DNA of 64,000 bases, taken from Topomyia yanbarensis (taxonomy: Eukaryota > Arthropoda > Insecta > Diptera > Culicidae). Where the stretch lies: positions 376,378,166 to 376,442,165 of the forward strand of contig NC_080672.1 of assembly GCF_030247195.1 (NCBI RefSeq), given 5' to 3'. Position 1 is the first letter of the stretch. Each line of letters opens with the position of its first letter. Of this stretch, positions 22,608-33,935 are shown in pieces. Both the position numbers and the translations under genes were made by a program. A model generated the notes under the pieces. That model saw nothing but the letters and a program-made list of their open reading frames with translations, was not told the DNA's origin and searched no databases.

Positions 22608-23694
22608 TTTTATTTTTTAAACTGAGATTTTCAAATAAAAATCAAAAAAACTGTTTTTTTCGAATTGACACCACCAGATTTCGACATTTCGTTGATTTCT
22701 AAAACATTTGGCATACAAAAAAACTGCATTACCAAACTCATGTCCCATCTCAATTCAAAAATATTCCTTGTCCAACAGAAACATTTTTGAACATTTCACC
22801 AGAACTCGACGCCTAATGGCATTGTTTTTCGATTGCACTCAAATTTTACATGGGGACTTTTTTCGATGTACCAATACTTTTGAGATGAGTCCGATTTGAA
22901 ATTTCAGGAAGACGATTAATATTTGCACCCTTCCCTATATTAAGTCTGCTCCTCAATTGACCCAAATGATCCTAAAAGGGATGTCGAACAAGATTCATCG
23001 CCAAAAATCCGAGCTTCCATCTAAAATCAAACATATTGAACTTAGTTCAACCGTATCCGATCTTCTTTCGTATCAAAGATAGTCCGCCAAGTATTCTAAT
23101 ATTCAGCAAGACGTAGAAATATTCAGCTGTGCCAGATATCTCGAAAGTTCGCCTAGATACGCTCAGGATTGTGATATCTTATCTAAAGCAAACGAAATGA
23201 CGTTACTGGCGACAAGACTTTCATGAAGAACTAACGTGTTTACATGCCCGCTCACAAAGTTGAGATTGATAGTGTAGTTATCGATTCGAAGGACAGGATA
23301 CCCCTTGCTCCAGTGAGCGAAGATTTTGAGTGATAATCTCACCGGACCTTCAAACTAGCGCTGGGTGATCTTTTGGCGAGACTGCTTTGCGTATTCTTCG
23401 ACAAGGATCGTCTGCATGATCGGTTGTTTGTGCCGCGCTCATGCATTCAGCACTGCACTAATTACAAGAAAATGAGTCTTCGTAACAATATTTTTTTCTT
23501 TTGATATCTCAGCAAAATATATCAGCAAAAAAAGGTCTGCCACAAATCCGAAGAAAACAGCACAGGGTCAATTCAGAGGAAACAAAGAGTTTACACACTT
23601 CTAATCAATCTCTTTGCATCTACTTACGCTCGCGATTCCGCCAACATTAGACACCCCGGTAATTAAGTGAACGTTTTAGGACCTATAAATTTAC
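22608..23694. other. No recognisable gene
   Basis: Unique-looking sequence up to the 5' end of the following retroelement. Short frames near 23260-23340 did not match any family I could name. Confidence 0.4.
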
Positions 23695-23706
23695 AAACGC
23701 GGTCTG

Positions 23707-23737
23707 TCATTCGTTTTCGAGCGCTTGGTCGAGACGT
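23707..23737 (+). promoter_or_regulatory. Possible internal promoter of the non-LTR element
   Basis: TCATTCG (23707-23713) matches the insect initiator, and AGACGT follows 24-29 nt downstream, resembling a DPE although about 4 nt closer than canonical. Jockey- and I-type elements are known to use such internal promoters at their first bases. The exact 5' end of this copy was not proven. Confidence 0.3.
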
Positions 23738-24011
23738 TTTGTTTCCAGTCCGTGCAGTGTACAGCGACAAATAATAGTGCTAATCCGCGTTCAAGGTTAT
23801 CTTGCGCATCCTCCACCTCGTCGAGGTTTGCAGTTTTTTCCTTCTTTTGTGTTTCTGTTTCAGAGTACCGCTGTCCAGCCAGTGACCAGTGAAGCAGAGT
23901 TTTTCTAGTAAACCGTCTGGATACCGTTACATACATAAGTTATGAATTATGTTACGTTTCCCCTTCTTGGTTCTTCTGCTAACGTGCACTGGGCAATAGG
24001 CCCGTACAAAA

Positions 24012-24870
24012 ATGGCTTCCCCTGACGGTGGTTCATGTCAAGGTGAGATGGATGTCGAAAAAAATCTGCTCCCAGGTTTAAAGTATATCCAAACTCGGCC
24101 ACCGGACCCTTCGTGATCTTCTTTTGAACCACAGACAAAAAAATGTTTGAATCTATTGCTGATTTATCGAGTTCTGACGGCTCGGTATTCGGCCCTGACA
24201 GAAATATCGAAAATTCGCTCTGATAAGCTTCGGGTGGTGGTAAACAGTTTGAATCAGGCAAATGATATCGCTGGCTACGGGCCCTTTACGAAGGAGTACA
24301 GAGTATATATTCCAGCCAACAGGGTTGAAGTCTGCGGGGTAGTTTGGAATTCGAGTCTGAGTTTGCGAGGATTTGCTGTTTCAAAGACCCCATGCTTAAG
24401 CCAGTGAAGATACTGGAGTGCAAACGTTTGCATTCAACATCAGCCGCAACTGACGGGAAGAAAACATACGTCATTTCAGACTCTTATCGGGTGACCTTCC
24501 CCGGTTCTGTTCTAACTAACTACATCTTCTTAGACAAGGTACGTCTACCTGTTCGTCTCTTTGTGCAGCGGGTCATGAACTGTACTAAATGCAATCAATT
24601 GGGACATACAGCCACCCATTGTAGCAATAAGGCTCGTTGTGCGAAATGCGGTGGGAATCATGCGGATGTGTCCTGTGGAAAGGAAGTGTCTCTACAGCGG
24701 GGGTAACCCGCATGATTTCTCATCATGTCCCGCGTACAAACAGCGCGAGGAGAATCTTAAGCGTTCCCTTCAGGGACGCTCTAAGTGATCTTTTGCAGAA
24801 ATGCTAAAGATAGCTACGCCATCGGACCCTAACATCAATACTGACTTGTCTGTTGACGAAGGCGACTGTG
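24012..24870 (+). pseudogene. ORF1 (Gag-like, zinc-knuckle) of the I/Jockey-type element
   Basis: Begins at ATG (MASPDGGSC) and hits a stop after RPPDPS. The main body resumes in another frame with ISKIRSDKLRVVVNSLNQAN and KEYRVYIPANRVEV, then CFKDPMLKPVKILECKRLHS, then LDKVRLPVRLFVQRVMN. Knuckle 1 is CTKCNQLGHTATHC (CX2CX4HX4C). Knuckle 2 is CAKCGGNHADVSC. A third (CLYSGGNPHDFSSC) is frame-shifted and has its second Cys replaced by Ser. The family protein binds the element RNA in the cytoplasmic RNP. At least two frameshifts; inactive. Confidence 0.88.
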
Positions 24871-25152
24871 AATAACCCCAGGAGGGACATCTTCTGCGGT
24901 GCCTAGAAGCAATAGGAAAAGGAGGAACACTTCCTCTCCCAAGCTTCGTCGTAAAAGCCAGAAGGTGTCTCCTCAAGGTCCCCAAAAAATAACTTCTCGA
25001 GGAAGTATTGGTGCAAAACCGAAGCAAAGCTGAGCTCAGAAAAGGAGTTCCCAGCACTTACAGGAACCTCAAACACCCCAAGTGTTCTCTTATCTCCGCC
25101 AGAGAAAGAAACCAGCGCTGCCTTAATAAATTTCTCTGACATAATGGACCGT

Positions 25153-25318
25153 TTTTTTTATTTCAATTATAGAGGTTTTAACCTTAAGGTCATTCGCCTC
25201 TTCGTGTTAGAAAAATCTCTTAGGAAAAATTTCTAACCCTATGTGCGGGGTCGGGACTCGAACCCAGGTGCGCTGCGTACAAGGCAATCGATTTACCAAT
25301 ACGCTACACCCACTCCCA
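25153..25318 (-). mobile_element. tRNA-derived SINE (Feilai-like), well-preserved copy
   Basis: On the minus strand it starts TGGGAGTGGGTGTAGCG, with an A-box-like TAGCGTATTGG (complement of 25296-25306) and a perfect B box GGTTCGAGTCC (complement of 25254-25264) about 31 bp apart, and ends in an A-rich tail (T-run at 25153). It is flanked by the 7-bp duplication GGACCGT (25146-25152 and 25319-25325). This is a pol III-type retroposon mobilised by a LINE. It is inserted between ORF1 and the endonuclease of the I/Jockey-type element and is therefore younger. Confidence 0.88.
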
Positions 25319-25485
25319 GGACCGTATTCTTACTGCATTAAATATTTATGACCCCCTTAAAAGCATCTTGATAAGCTTTCTCCTCGCAGTAAACACATTC
25401 TTGATTCAGTTCACTGCGAAATGGCCCCTCCTTTCAGCGATTGTATCCTTTGATGGCTAATTCGTCGAACTAGGTCAAGGATTTA

Positions 25486-26110
25486 ATCACTGTTCTACAG
25501 TGGAATTGCAGAAGCATTACTCCAAAAATCAATTCTTTTAAAATCTTACTAAATAACTTGAATTGCGATGAATTTGCACTATGCGAGACATGGCTCACTT
25601 CAGAAATAGACCTACACTTCCACGATTTTAATATTATTCGCTTGGATTGAGAAGAGTCTTACGGAGGAGTACTGTTGAGGATCAAAAAGTGTTATTATTT
25701 CAATCGAATCGACCTCCTCTCGACACCAGGCATTGAAGTTGCATTGCTTCCACCTATATCTCCCGTAGAGCTTCAGTTAGCCACCGACGGCTCGGCGATA
25801 TTGTGGAACTCCTCCCCACAGCGAGGCTAGTTTTAGGTGACTTCAACTCCCACGGTACGGCATGACGATAATCGATCTACCGCATTTCACGAGCTTTGCA
25901 ACAACTTCAATAGGACCATTTTGAACACGGGTGAAATGATACGGCACTCGAGCGTACTAGAAGAGCAAGAACCTCCAGCGTGCTCAAGTGATTTAGACTT
26001 GTCCTGTGCTCGACATCGCAGCGGTTAGATTGCATTTGCAAGGAAGTCTCTGATTCCCACCGCAGTGACAATCTGCCAATCGTAATTATTATTGCTAACT
26101 GGTCAAGGAC
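25486..26110 (+). pseudogene. Endonuclease domain of the I/Jockey-type element
   Basis: LQWNCRSITPKINSFKILL opens the domain. ALCETWLTS carries the catalytic Glu, and HDFNIIRLD follows with an in-frame stop, then EESYGGVLL. VLGDFNSHGTA carries the Asp/Asn motif and is again followed by stops. Downstream blocks are FHELCNNFNRTILNTGEM and LDLSCARH/VSDSHRSDNLPIVI; the SDNLPI stretch occupies the place of the usual SDHxPI, so the final His is replaced. It would nick target DNA for reverse transcription; inactive here. Confidence 0.85.
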
Positions 26111-27640
26111 ACGGAATAAATCAATTTAGTGTACGACCTCACACGAAATATTGATAGGAAGAGCGACGCGTTCGCCATATCCGGCAAAATCGAGTCAACA
26201 CAAGAGCTTCCTCCGAAGGAAGAGTACAGGTTCCTGGCTGGCTTGATTCTCGATACAGCGATTCAAGCTCAGACTAGATGCGAAGTCTTTTGGGCGTCCT
26301 TCCAACCCATGGTGGGACAAAGAGTGCTCAGACTTGTACTTGGAGAAGACCGCCGCGTATAAAACCTTCCGGGACGACAGGTTACCCACTAGCTGTCAAC
26401 AGTATGCAATATTCGAAACGCGAATGAAGAATTTCATGAAAGCCAAGAAACGTAGCTACTGGCGTCGGGTCGTTGACGGGCTAACGAGATAAACATCGAT
26501 AAGCAATCTTTGGGGGTATGACTCGGCGCTTACGAAACCGAAACAGTATTAACGAGAGCGTGGAATATTCGAAGGTTTGTCCGGATTGCGCCCTGGCACA
26601 GAAGATCTACCGCGCCGCATCACCTCACGATAACGCGAACGAAACGCTGTTTTCGATGGAGGAATTTTCACTTCCTCTCTTATCGCGTGACAATAAAGAC
26701 CCAGGGCCAGACAGAATCAAATTTAACTATTCTATTCTATTCTATTCTATTATATTCTAACCCTTACACAGCCAGTATTGAAAAGCGTCCTGGAAAACAC
26801 TGCAGATATTCTTTAGTGTTTTTCTTGTCAACATTAATATTTGAAGCATATTACAATATGTCGCAAATATTAAAATGGCCAGGCCTACTGTGCAGAGTTG
26901 GGTTTGAAGATGTTTCAATATTATACGGCAATTGGATTATTCATTTAATGAACAATTCAACCAACGAATCGTTTTGAATCTTGAATGAGGAAGAAACGAG
27001 GACAACCGTACCGACCGTTTCAGTGTATAGGGGGTTAGGATAAAACGTTGGGAGTGACTGCTAAGAAGGTTAATGTCACTCCTTTGGTCCTTCGGGATGG
27101 GACAGAGGTATTTACACCTTGCCCTGGCTCATTAAGCCTAGATTAAAGCGCCTTTACTCGCTCTCCTTCAAACGAATGCTGACATCGGTTTTAGATCCGA
27201 GTCACTCTAAGCTCGCCTTCATATTTACAAAAGCCAGACAGAATCAAATTTAACTTGTTAAAAAATCTGCCAGGCTCTGCCAAGAGACGCTTGTTGAATT
27301 TATTTAAAAAGTTTCTTGAGGGTCACTCACGACCCAGGCAGGAAAACCAGCCTTCGATCACAACTCGTATCGACCGATAGCAATGCTATCCTGTATCTGA
27401 AAGTTGTTAGCTTACTGTTAGATACACAATTTAGCTTTCGCAAAGACAAAGGGACGAACGATTGTCTTGCGTTGCTCTTAACAGAAATTCAAATGGCCTT
27501 TGGTATCTACAGGGCTCATGTCTTAATCCCCTTCTTCACAACTTTTACGTGAATGACATTGATGACTGTCTTGTCAATTCCTGCACGCTAAGGCAGTTTG
27601 TTGATGACGGTGTGGTTGGTAGTGAAGTGATGTTGGTAGT
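26111..27640 (+). pseudogene. Linker and reverse transcriptase of the I/Jockey-type element, 3'-truncated
   Basis: YDLTRNIDRKSDAFAISGKI and STQELPPKEEYRFLAGL form the linker. Then come KAKKRSYWRRVVDGL, the DNKDPGPDRIKFNLLKNLPG block that opens the RT fingers (split by the 26729-27232 insertion), TQFSFRKDKGTNDCLALLLTEIQMA, then after a deletion GSCLNPLLHNFYVNDIDDCL and CTLRQFVDDGVV with the catalytic D-D. The segment between EIQMA and GSCL (about 60 residues including motif A) is missing. The coding sequence ends just past FVDD, where another RT family takes over. Confidence 0.85.
26729..27232 (-). mobile_element. 5'-truncated retroelement fragment with (AGAAT)n tail
   Basis: A perfect 23-bp direct duplication (26706-26728 and 27233-27255, starting GCCAGACAG) flanks a 504-bp insert. 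The left side of the insert is (ATTCT)n, which is a 3' tail of AGAAT repeats on the minus strand. The rest has no ORF and reads like a 3' UTR (AAAGGAGTGACATTAACC, CACTCCCAACGTTTTATCC). A long TSD and a tandem-repeat 3' tail are typical of target-primed retroposition by non-LTR machinery. The autonomous source family is not identified. Confidence 0.85.
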
Positions 27641-27654
27641 GAAGTGGTGTTAGG

Positions 27655-28086
27655 TGGTGATAAATTTGAAGTAGTGGAAGAATTGTGTACCTTGGAACTC
27701 TAGTGACGTGCGATCATGATGTTACCCGCGAGGTGAAAAGGCGTCTTGCAGCTGCAAATAGGGCTTTTTACGGACTTCGTAGCCAGCTGAAGTCCGGTAG
27801 TTTGCAGACGAAGACAAAATTCGCGTTGTACAAGGCATTGATAGTTCCGGTTGCCTTGTACGGCCATGAAACGTGGACGTTAAAGGAAGTTGATCGTAGA
27901 GCGTTCGGTGTCTTCGAACGTAAAGTGCTGCGAACAATACTCGGCGGTAAAGAAGAAAATGGCAGGCCGCGTACACAATGGCTGTTTGCAGTGAAGGAGG
28001 ACCTAAAAGTATTCAATGTCCAGGGTGACTGGAAGAGATTGGCCCAGGACCGGGTCCAGTGGAGGAGAATTCTTTACTCGGCGTAG
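27655..28086 (+). pseudogene. RT C-terminal fragment of a second non-LTR family
   Basis: Open from GDKFEVVEE / YLGTLVTCDHDVTREVKRRL through LYKALIVPVALYGHETWTLKE, FERKVLRTILGGKEENG to RPRTQWLFAVKEDLKVF and WKRLAQDRVQWRRILYSA, then a stop. This is the thumb and C-terminal region of the same family as 18160-19255. The usual segment between EENG and the RPRTQW region is deleted. It abuts the truncated I/Jockey-type RT without intervening sequence, so it is probably a 5'-truncated insertion. Open for 133 codons but not a complete protein. Confidence 0.8.
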
Positions 28087-30429
28087 ATACAACGAAGCGA
28101 ATTGTTGCCCATCAAGTATCAAGTAAGTAAAGGTACTTAGGAATGCCACATTAGGTATCTGAAACAGAAGTGCCAACAAAAGATCGACTTTCTCCGTATA
28201 CACAGATGGAACAAGAACCTTATTTGTATGATGGTGCAAAAAATATTACACATACGGTAGCATTCAATAATTTTCAACTTGTCTTAACATAATTCCAAAT
28301 GCAATCTTTTAATTTGTAAAACAAATAATTGACAGTTTTAAGCTAACGCAATGTGTCTGGGCTGGGCAAATAAACTAACTGTATAAACCAGTTCCATTCA
28401 TTACATTTCATGAAAACATGTTCTAGTGGATGCCTTTGCTGGCGTGTGTGAGGCTTTGGCTACATACTTTAACAAAATTGCAAAAAATCATTGCTTTTTA
28501 CTGTGTTCAAAGGTATATAACCCCTTAAGTGGTATGAAGATTATAAATCTTATTTTGAGAATGTTAAATCGGTCATAAAAATTATCACATAACAACGTGT
28601 TGTTTTTTATGTCGTGATCCAGCTGATAACACCATCAAATAGTTATGGAGCAGAATCTGATTCCAAATTCATCGCCATAATAAAATGTCACGCACCGCGC
28701 CTTTTTTTCGCAGAACCACTTTGCTCCATCGTGATGAAAATGACACTTTACTCGCGGCTAATGCCATTAAACTTATATAAATTCAAAATTAGGTACCGTG
28801 CGTACCACGCGCAAATGAGACATGATTAACGACTGTGAGGCTTTCCCGTGTTGATGCCCGAACAGCTATTGAAAGCGGAGACATTTTTGAAACATAGTAC
28901 CGCGAATATGAGTTCATTTACGTTGTCCCTGTCTATCAGTATACATATACATTTAACAGCACGCGAAACAATGCGGGCGGAATCTCTCCGCCGCGGTGAG
29001 GGAATTTATTCAAGCTAGCAATCATTTCTCAAAATTATCCGGACGTTGTATTGTATCGTGCGGAATTCAATCCTGCGCAATGGTAATTTATTACGATAAG
29101 GTCAGTCGTTGCCTTCTCGCGTGGGGTCGATAGGCAGTTTGCTCGTATGCTTTTAAAACACTGATATTCCGAAATCGTTGTTGAGTGGTCACCACCGAAC
29201 TTTAAAGTTCAAGTCACTGAAGGAAAAATATAAAAATCTTGCAATGAAACCAACTTTTCTTGTGTTTTTATCGTTTATTTGCTATTACCCTTCCGTACAT
29301 AACATATAATACATTTTTAATATTAACAGTATTGCGATAAATATATTGATTCTGATTACCATAAATGCAATAAGGTCTAATTTTGGGGGAAAAAATTTAT
29401 GCCTAACTTTTTTAGTTCCTTCTCATTTTTTCTATATTTTTCTGTCATGTCAATATAGCTAGATTTAGGGCAATTGTATCCACAGAGAAGGTTATGAATT
29501 AAGAAATCTTTTCTTGTGACACTATGTGTTCACAGTGCAAAGTTTATCCATAAGGAGAAAATTGAATTAAACCAAATTTTACCTAGCTATAATAAAACCG
29601 GATTTTGTGTATCGACTTTTACTCATCAGTAGCATAGCAGACCGTCTTGGCTACCAGCTAGCGATCAAACCTTCCAGCATGTTTCTTCGTTAATATTATC
29701 TTGTTATGTACATTTTCTGAAATAACTAGAAATCTTTTCCAATCTGAAACAGCTTCTCAGGAGAGTGTTTAATACCTCTGTCTCGGAAAACACCCAACAC
29801 CTTATCATATTTCATTCTGCAACGTTTATTTGATTCCAGTCCAGTCTGGCTTTGAGGCGGAGCGTACTGTGTAGCCGAATGAAGCAAGCAATTGAGGGAA
29901 TAACTTTATTTCGGAGAAAAACCATAAACTAGCAACTAACTAGCAACTAATGGCTGCAGGCGGCTGGGAAGGTGGCACGAGGAGCGAAAAAAGAGGATCA
30001 TAAATTCGAGAGGCGATAGACCACAAAAGAGTGAAGGAACGTTCTTCCGATTATGACCTAGATTCTCGCTTTCGGAGGTGTTTTAAAACGAGGATGGAGC
30101 AAAATGTTGTTCCAATCTAGTTCAAGCAGGATGCTATATGTTACAACTAGATACAAGCAAGGGTATGGTCGTTATTGTTCGCTTCAAGTTCGGATGCTTT
30201 GCTGCCATTGGCGGCTCTAATAAATGGATAAAGGGGGGCCCGGCAAAATATCTTTACAAAGTTCGACACATTTTTTTCCTTTTTCATATAAAGAGCGGCT
30301 AACCGAGCCCCGGTGGGCCGAGTGTCATTTTGTTCAGTTCGTCGATATTGGAAAATGTTCGCGTGTATGTATGTGTTTTTTTTAAGGAGCAGAAAAAAAA
30401 CTTTCAAAAAAGCCCTTAGAATACAGGAA
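28087..30429. other. No gene recognised
   Basis: Mixed-composition unique sequence with short frames. There is a small duplication CTAGCAACTAA near 29930-29950 and a T-rich stretch near 30370. Nothing in it could be assigned to a family. Confidence 0.4.
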
Positions 30430-30779
30430 AAAAATAACAAAACCCTAACGTCTCAGAGAACGGGTTTGGGTTGCCACCCGACCCGCTAAAAACCGCCACT
30501 CTTGCCCAAAACCTGATTCCTCCCCGGCACTACCTTACGGCATGCATTACTTTGGGGAGGGTTTTTTTTATGTACATGGCACCCATTCTCATTCAACTAC
30601 TTAGTAGTTTGATCCTTCAGTAGGGTTACAGCACCACTCCTCGACACACCACCAGTTCTCCACCATTTACACAGGCTGGCAATTTCTGCATGGCAGTCGG
30701 AAAGTTCGCTGTGGGTCGAGACTTAGTGCTCTTTCCCTACGAAGAAAATCTGGATGGCAAACTTCGGATTGTCTTATTT

Positions 30780-31283
30780 ACCGAGCCCTTCGGCCCCCTT
30801 ATGCCATTCAGCACCGCAACTCCCTTCTTCAGCACCACTTACTCGTTGAGCTCCCGACTACTCGGTCTAGTCCCCGACGGACCAATCCTACTCCGACGGA
30901 GAAGTTCTCCCGAAACCGAGCCAACCAACCAGGTCAGTTCGGCAATCCGGTGCAGCAGGACGTCCAGTTCGCTGATGCCCCGATAACACGTGGTGTCTTG
31001 TCGCGGTCGGCTCAGTTTAGTCCCTTGCGGTGAATCTAACTTACGTCGACGGAGAGTTCCCCGGCGAAAAAACTCCCGACACCGATTCTCCTTTGGTTTT
31101 CGATATATTGCCATCGTCTCAACCGGTAGGGTACCGTGATCGGCCGGGCAATTCCAGATGAAGTGTGGCGTACTGTTCGCCGGCACCCCGACGACCCAAA
31201 CCTGGCGCTCTGTCGCAGTCTACTAGACCAGTTCTCGGCGGTGGATCTAGCCTATTCCGGCGGCCATCTCTTATTTTAGAACG
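30780..31283 (-). repeat. R1-type 3' region with internal repeats
   Basis: The minus strand reads AGGCTAGATCCACCGCCG..ACTGG, GGGAACTCTCCGTCGACGTAAGTTAG and GGTTGGCTCGGTTTCGGGAG..TCTCCGTCGGAGTAGG. These are the same motifs as in the plus-strand copy at 33936-34738, so the two 3' regions are inverted relatives. The noncoding GC content is high compared with the window. Confidence 0.8.
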
Positions 31284-31408
31284 GCCCTTGCTTCCCGAAA
31301 CGTTGTCTTGCGCTCTTCTCTATCTGGCTCCGATATTGCTCTCTGATCCCGCCTTCTGATTTTGAGTCAAGCAGCGCGTAGTGTACTAAGTGTTTCGTTC
31401 CACCAGTA

Positions 31409-32219
31409 GGGGAGCTCGGGGCTAGTTGGCGGTTGGGGTAAGTTGGCGAAATCCCCTTTTCTACGGTTTTTCAGTATCCGTATAGATATTACACCTATCC
31501 ATACACAAAAATAATTTTTGAAACCCTTTTTAATAAAATATGCGGTTGGGGTAAGTTTCGGCTTCACTGTGTCTCATTGGCATAAACAGAACTTCTGCTC
31601 GGACGGGACATCACGTTTGATTAGTCGTTCGATTGAAACACAAAGTGTGTTTTAGTTTTTAGGGATTTGCGTCAAGCCGGCGCTAGTCTATTCCGACAAA
31701 AAGTTAGTGTCGGTTTCTGATGAGGCGAAGCCGAAACGCAAACATGTAACAAAAGAACCTTTCATGTGTCTCTCGTTAATGCAGGGGACAGTAATTTCGG
31801 CCAATTGTCTGACGAATTTTGAAAATTTGCTTTCGAATATGGAGTACGCGTCGAAGTCAAAATGACGGGGTATTGAGACTGCAATATAATGATATATTTT
31901 ATTGAAAAGACAATCGGCACACGTTTGATAAGTACCACTGATATAATCGAATTTCCATTTGATTGCTTATTTTCTGGCATTCCGCCAAATTACCCCATAC
32001 ATACCCCGGGGTTGGGGTAAGTTGGCGGCTTTTCCGAGTCACATATTTTTGTCTCTAGTAATGAAAACAACGTATCAAACATTTTCATAAAATTCAGAGA
32101 TGTCACCAACAGTCTGCCTCTTCAAGTAACGTGTTCTATTTTGCAAGATATAACAAAATCAAAGCGGTAAAAATGAAAACTGAAAACACTGAACTGAAAC
32201 AACTAGCCCCGGTCTCCCC
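31409..32219. mobile_element. TA-flanked MITE, 811 bp (GGGGAGCTCGGGGCTAGTT)
   Basis: TIRs are GGGGAGCTCGGGGCTAGTTG and the complement of CAACTAGCCCCGGTCTCCCC. TA flanks at 31407-31408 and 32220-32221. The phrase GGTTGGGGTAAGTTGGCG recurs near both ends and TTGGGGTAAGTT once inside. Excision rejoins the R1 linker reading frame at YWWNETL on the minus strand. The TA target suggests Tc1/mariner-type mobilisation. No transposase. Confidence 0.82.
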
Positions 32220-32562
32220 TACATTGGACGTAAGTGTTCGCGGCGTTATAGCGTCACAAGTCATCACAATCATTCTTTTGAGACCAGTCGCATCCACGTT
32301 CTCTGTCCCGTCGTTCTGCCGAAATATATCAACGAAAAGTATTTTGTTCAAGGCGTATTCCATTTTCGCTCGCCGGTCATCCTTCTCCGTGCTGCAGCAG
32401 GGTTCTGTTGACCGATAGGGTAGCGAATCGCCTTGTAGTCGCTGTGCGTATACGTTTCACATACTCTCCAATCCATGTTCTCCATCAGTGAATGTCTACT
32501 GAATATTACGTTGATGATGGACTCCCTTCCGTCTCTCCGAAATGTGCTTACGGAACCTTCAT

Positions 32563-33935
32563 CGATACTGCGCTGTGGTCACGATAGATGTGAAGAACGC
32601 GTTCAACAGTGCCAGCTGGGAAGCCATCGGTGCAGCGCTGCATAGAATGAGAGTTCCCGACTATCTATGCCAGATCCTGAAGAGCTACTTTCATATCAGA
32701 GTGCTGCTGTACGAGACGACCGAAGGACAGAAGTCACTGCGTGTCACAGCGGGCGTTCCTCAGGGCTCCATTCTCGGTCCAACCCTTTGGAACGGAATGT
32801 ACGATGGGGTCTTAACGCTGCAGCTGCCTAGGAAAGTGAAAATAGTAGGTTTCGCGGACGACGTGTCACTAACGGTGATGGGTGAGACACTCGAAGAAGT
32901 GGAGGTGTCGGTGATGGAGACAATAGGCGCGATCGAGAGCTGGATGAACGGGGTCAAGCTGAAAATAGCTCACCAGAAGACGGAGGTGTTGTTGGTCAGC
33001 AACTACAGATCGGTTCAACGGATGCAGATCGACGTCGGAGGGCACGTGATTGCATCGAAACGTGCATTGAAGCAATTGGGAGTTATAATCGACGACCGGT
33101 TGAGCTTCAACAACCACGTTGATTACGCCTGTCAAAAGTCGGCGAAGGCAACGAACGCAATAGCGAGAATCATGCCAAACGTCGGCGGTCCGAGAAGCAG
33201 CACGAGACGTCTGCTATCTACTGTTTCGTCATCGATACTCCGATATAGGGCTCCTGCCTGGAGTGCTGTGCTGAAAACCAAGCGGAACCGTGAAAAGCTA
33301 AACAGGATATTCCGACTGATGGCCATACGAGTCGCGAGTGCCCACAGAACAATATCGTCGGAGGCAGTATGCGTTATGGCCGGGATGATCCCCATCTGCA
33401 TTACCCTGGCGGAGGACGTGGAATGCTATCAGCGGAGAAATGCAGGTAACGCTAGGAGACTGGTTCGAGCGGACTCGTTGGCTAAATGGCAACAGGAGTG
33501 GGACAACGCGGAGAAAGGAAGGTGGACCCACCGACTCATCCCAAATGTATCGGCCTGGGTACATAGGAAGCATGGAGAGGTGAACTTCCATTTGACGCAG
33601 TTTTTGTCCGGACACGATGCTTCCGAAAGTACTTGCATCGGTTTGGACATGCTTCGTCACCGCTTTGCCCGGAGTGTGCGACTGTGCAGGAGACACCGGA
33701 ACACGTGGTCTTCGAATGCCCTAGATTCGAAGAAGTTCGTAGGGGTATACCTGGTATAACAGTGGACAATATCGTCGAAGAGATGTGCCGTAACGAACAT
33801 ATCTGGGACGCTGTCAACAGAGTGGTCTCGCGCATACTCTCCGAGCTGCAGAGGAAGTGGCGAAGAGACCAGCAAGAAGCCGCAAATCGGGTTTCGAGAG
33901 AAATTCCGCCGCCGGGGAACTCTCCAACTGTGTAG
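32563..33935 (+). pseudogene. R1-type reverse transcriptase C-terminal half, one frameshift
   Basis: Starts in motif A (VVTIDVKNAFNSASW), then GVPQGSILGPTLWN (motif B), KIVGFADDVSLTV (motif C with both catalytic Asp) and LGVIIDDRLSFNNHV. The thumb and C-terminal region includes ASAHRTISSEAVCVMAGM and VNFHLTQFLSGH. A single-base loss near 33610-33620 shifts the frame. The proper C-terminus continues from FRKYLHRFGH as CPECATVQETPEHVVFEC (the CCHC motif characteristic of R1-type ORF2), then FEEVRRGIPG, ending at 33935. Everything upstream of motif A is missing, so it is inactive although open for ~360 codons. Best-preserved coding sequence in the window. Confidence 0.9.

Larger units (their letters stand above)
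23700..27645 (+). mobile_element. I/Jockey-type non-LTR retrotransposon, near full length, broken
   Basis: Order on the plus strand: an untranslated leader (23700-24011), ORF1 with zinc knuckles, endonuclease, then RT up to the F-V-D-D motif, where it stops abruptly at ~27640. ORF1 plus a combined EN-RT ORF is the normal layout. It is interrupted by a SINE (25153-25318) and by a minus-strand retroelement fragment (26729-27232). Both leave target duplications, and removing them restores the frame. Many stops and frameshifts remain. The clade (I or Jockey) is not settled from motifs alone. Confidence 0.85.

Noticed and set aside
23260..23440. LTR-retrotransposon pol-like peptide
   Set aside because: Only a short unspecific stretch was suggestive. 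No protease, RT or LTR ends could be found nearby.
25153..25318. Functional tRNA gene
   Set aside because: A and B boxes are present but there is no cloverleaf-compatible body. The T-run tail, TSD and second copy show a SINE.
32542..33759. 405-codon open frame as a host gene
   Set aside because: The sequence is the C-terminal half of an R1-type RT, the first residues lie in the older element, and the last ~45 residues are out of frame after a one-base loss.
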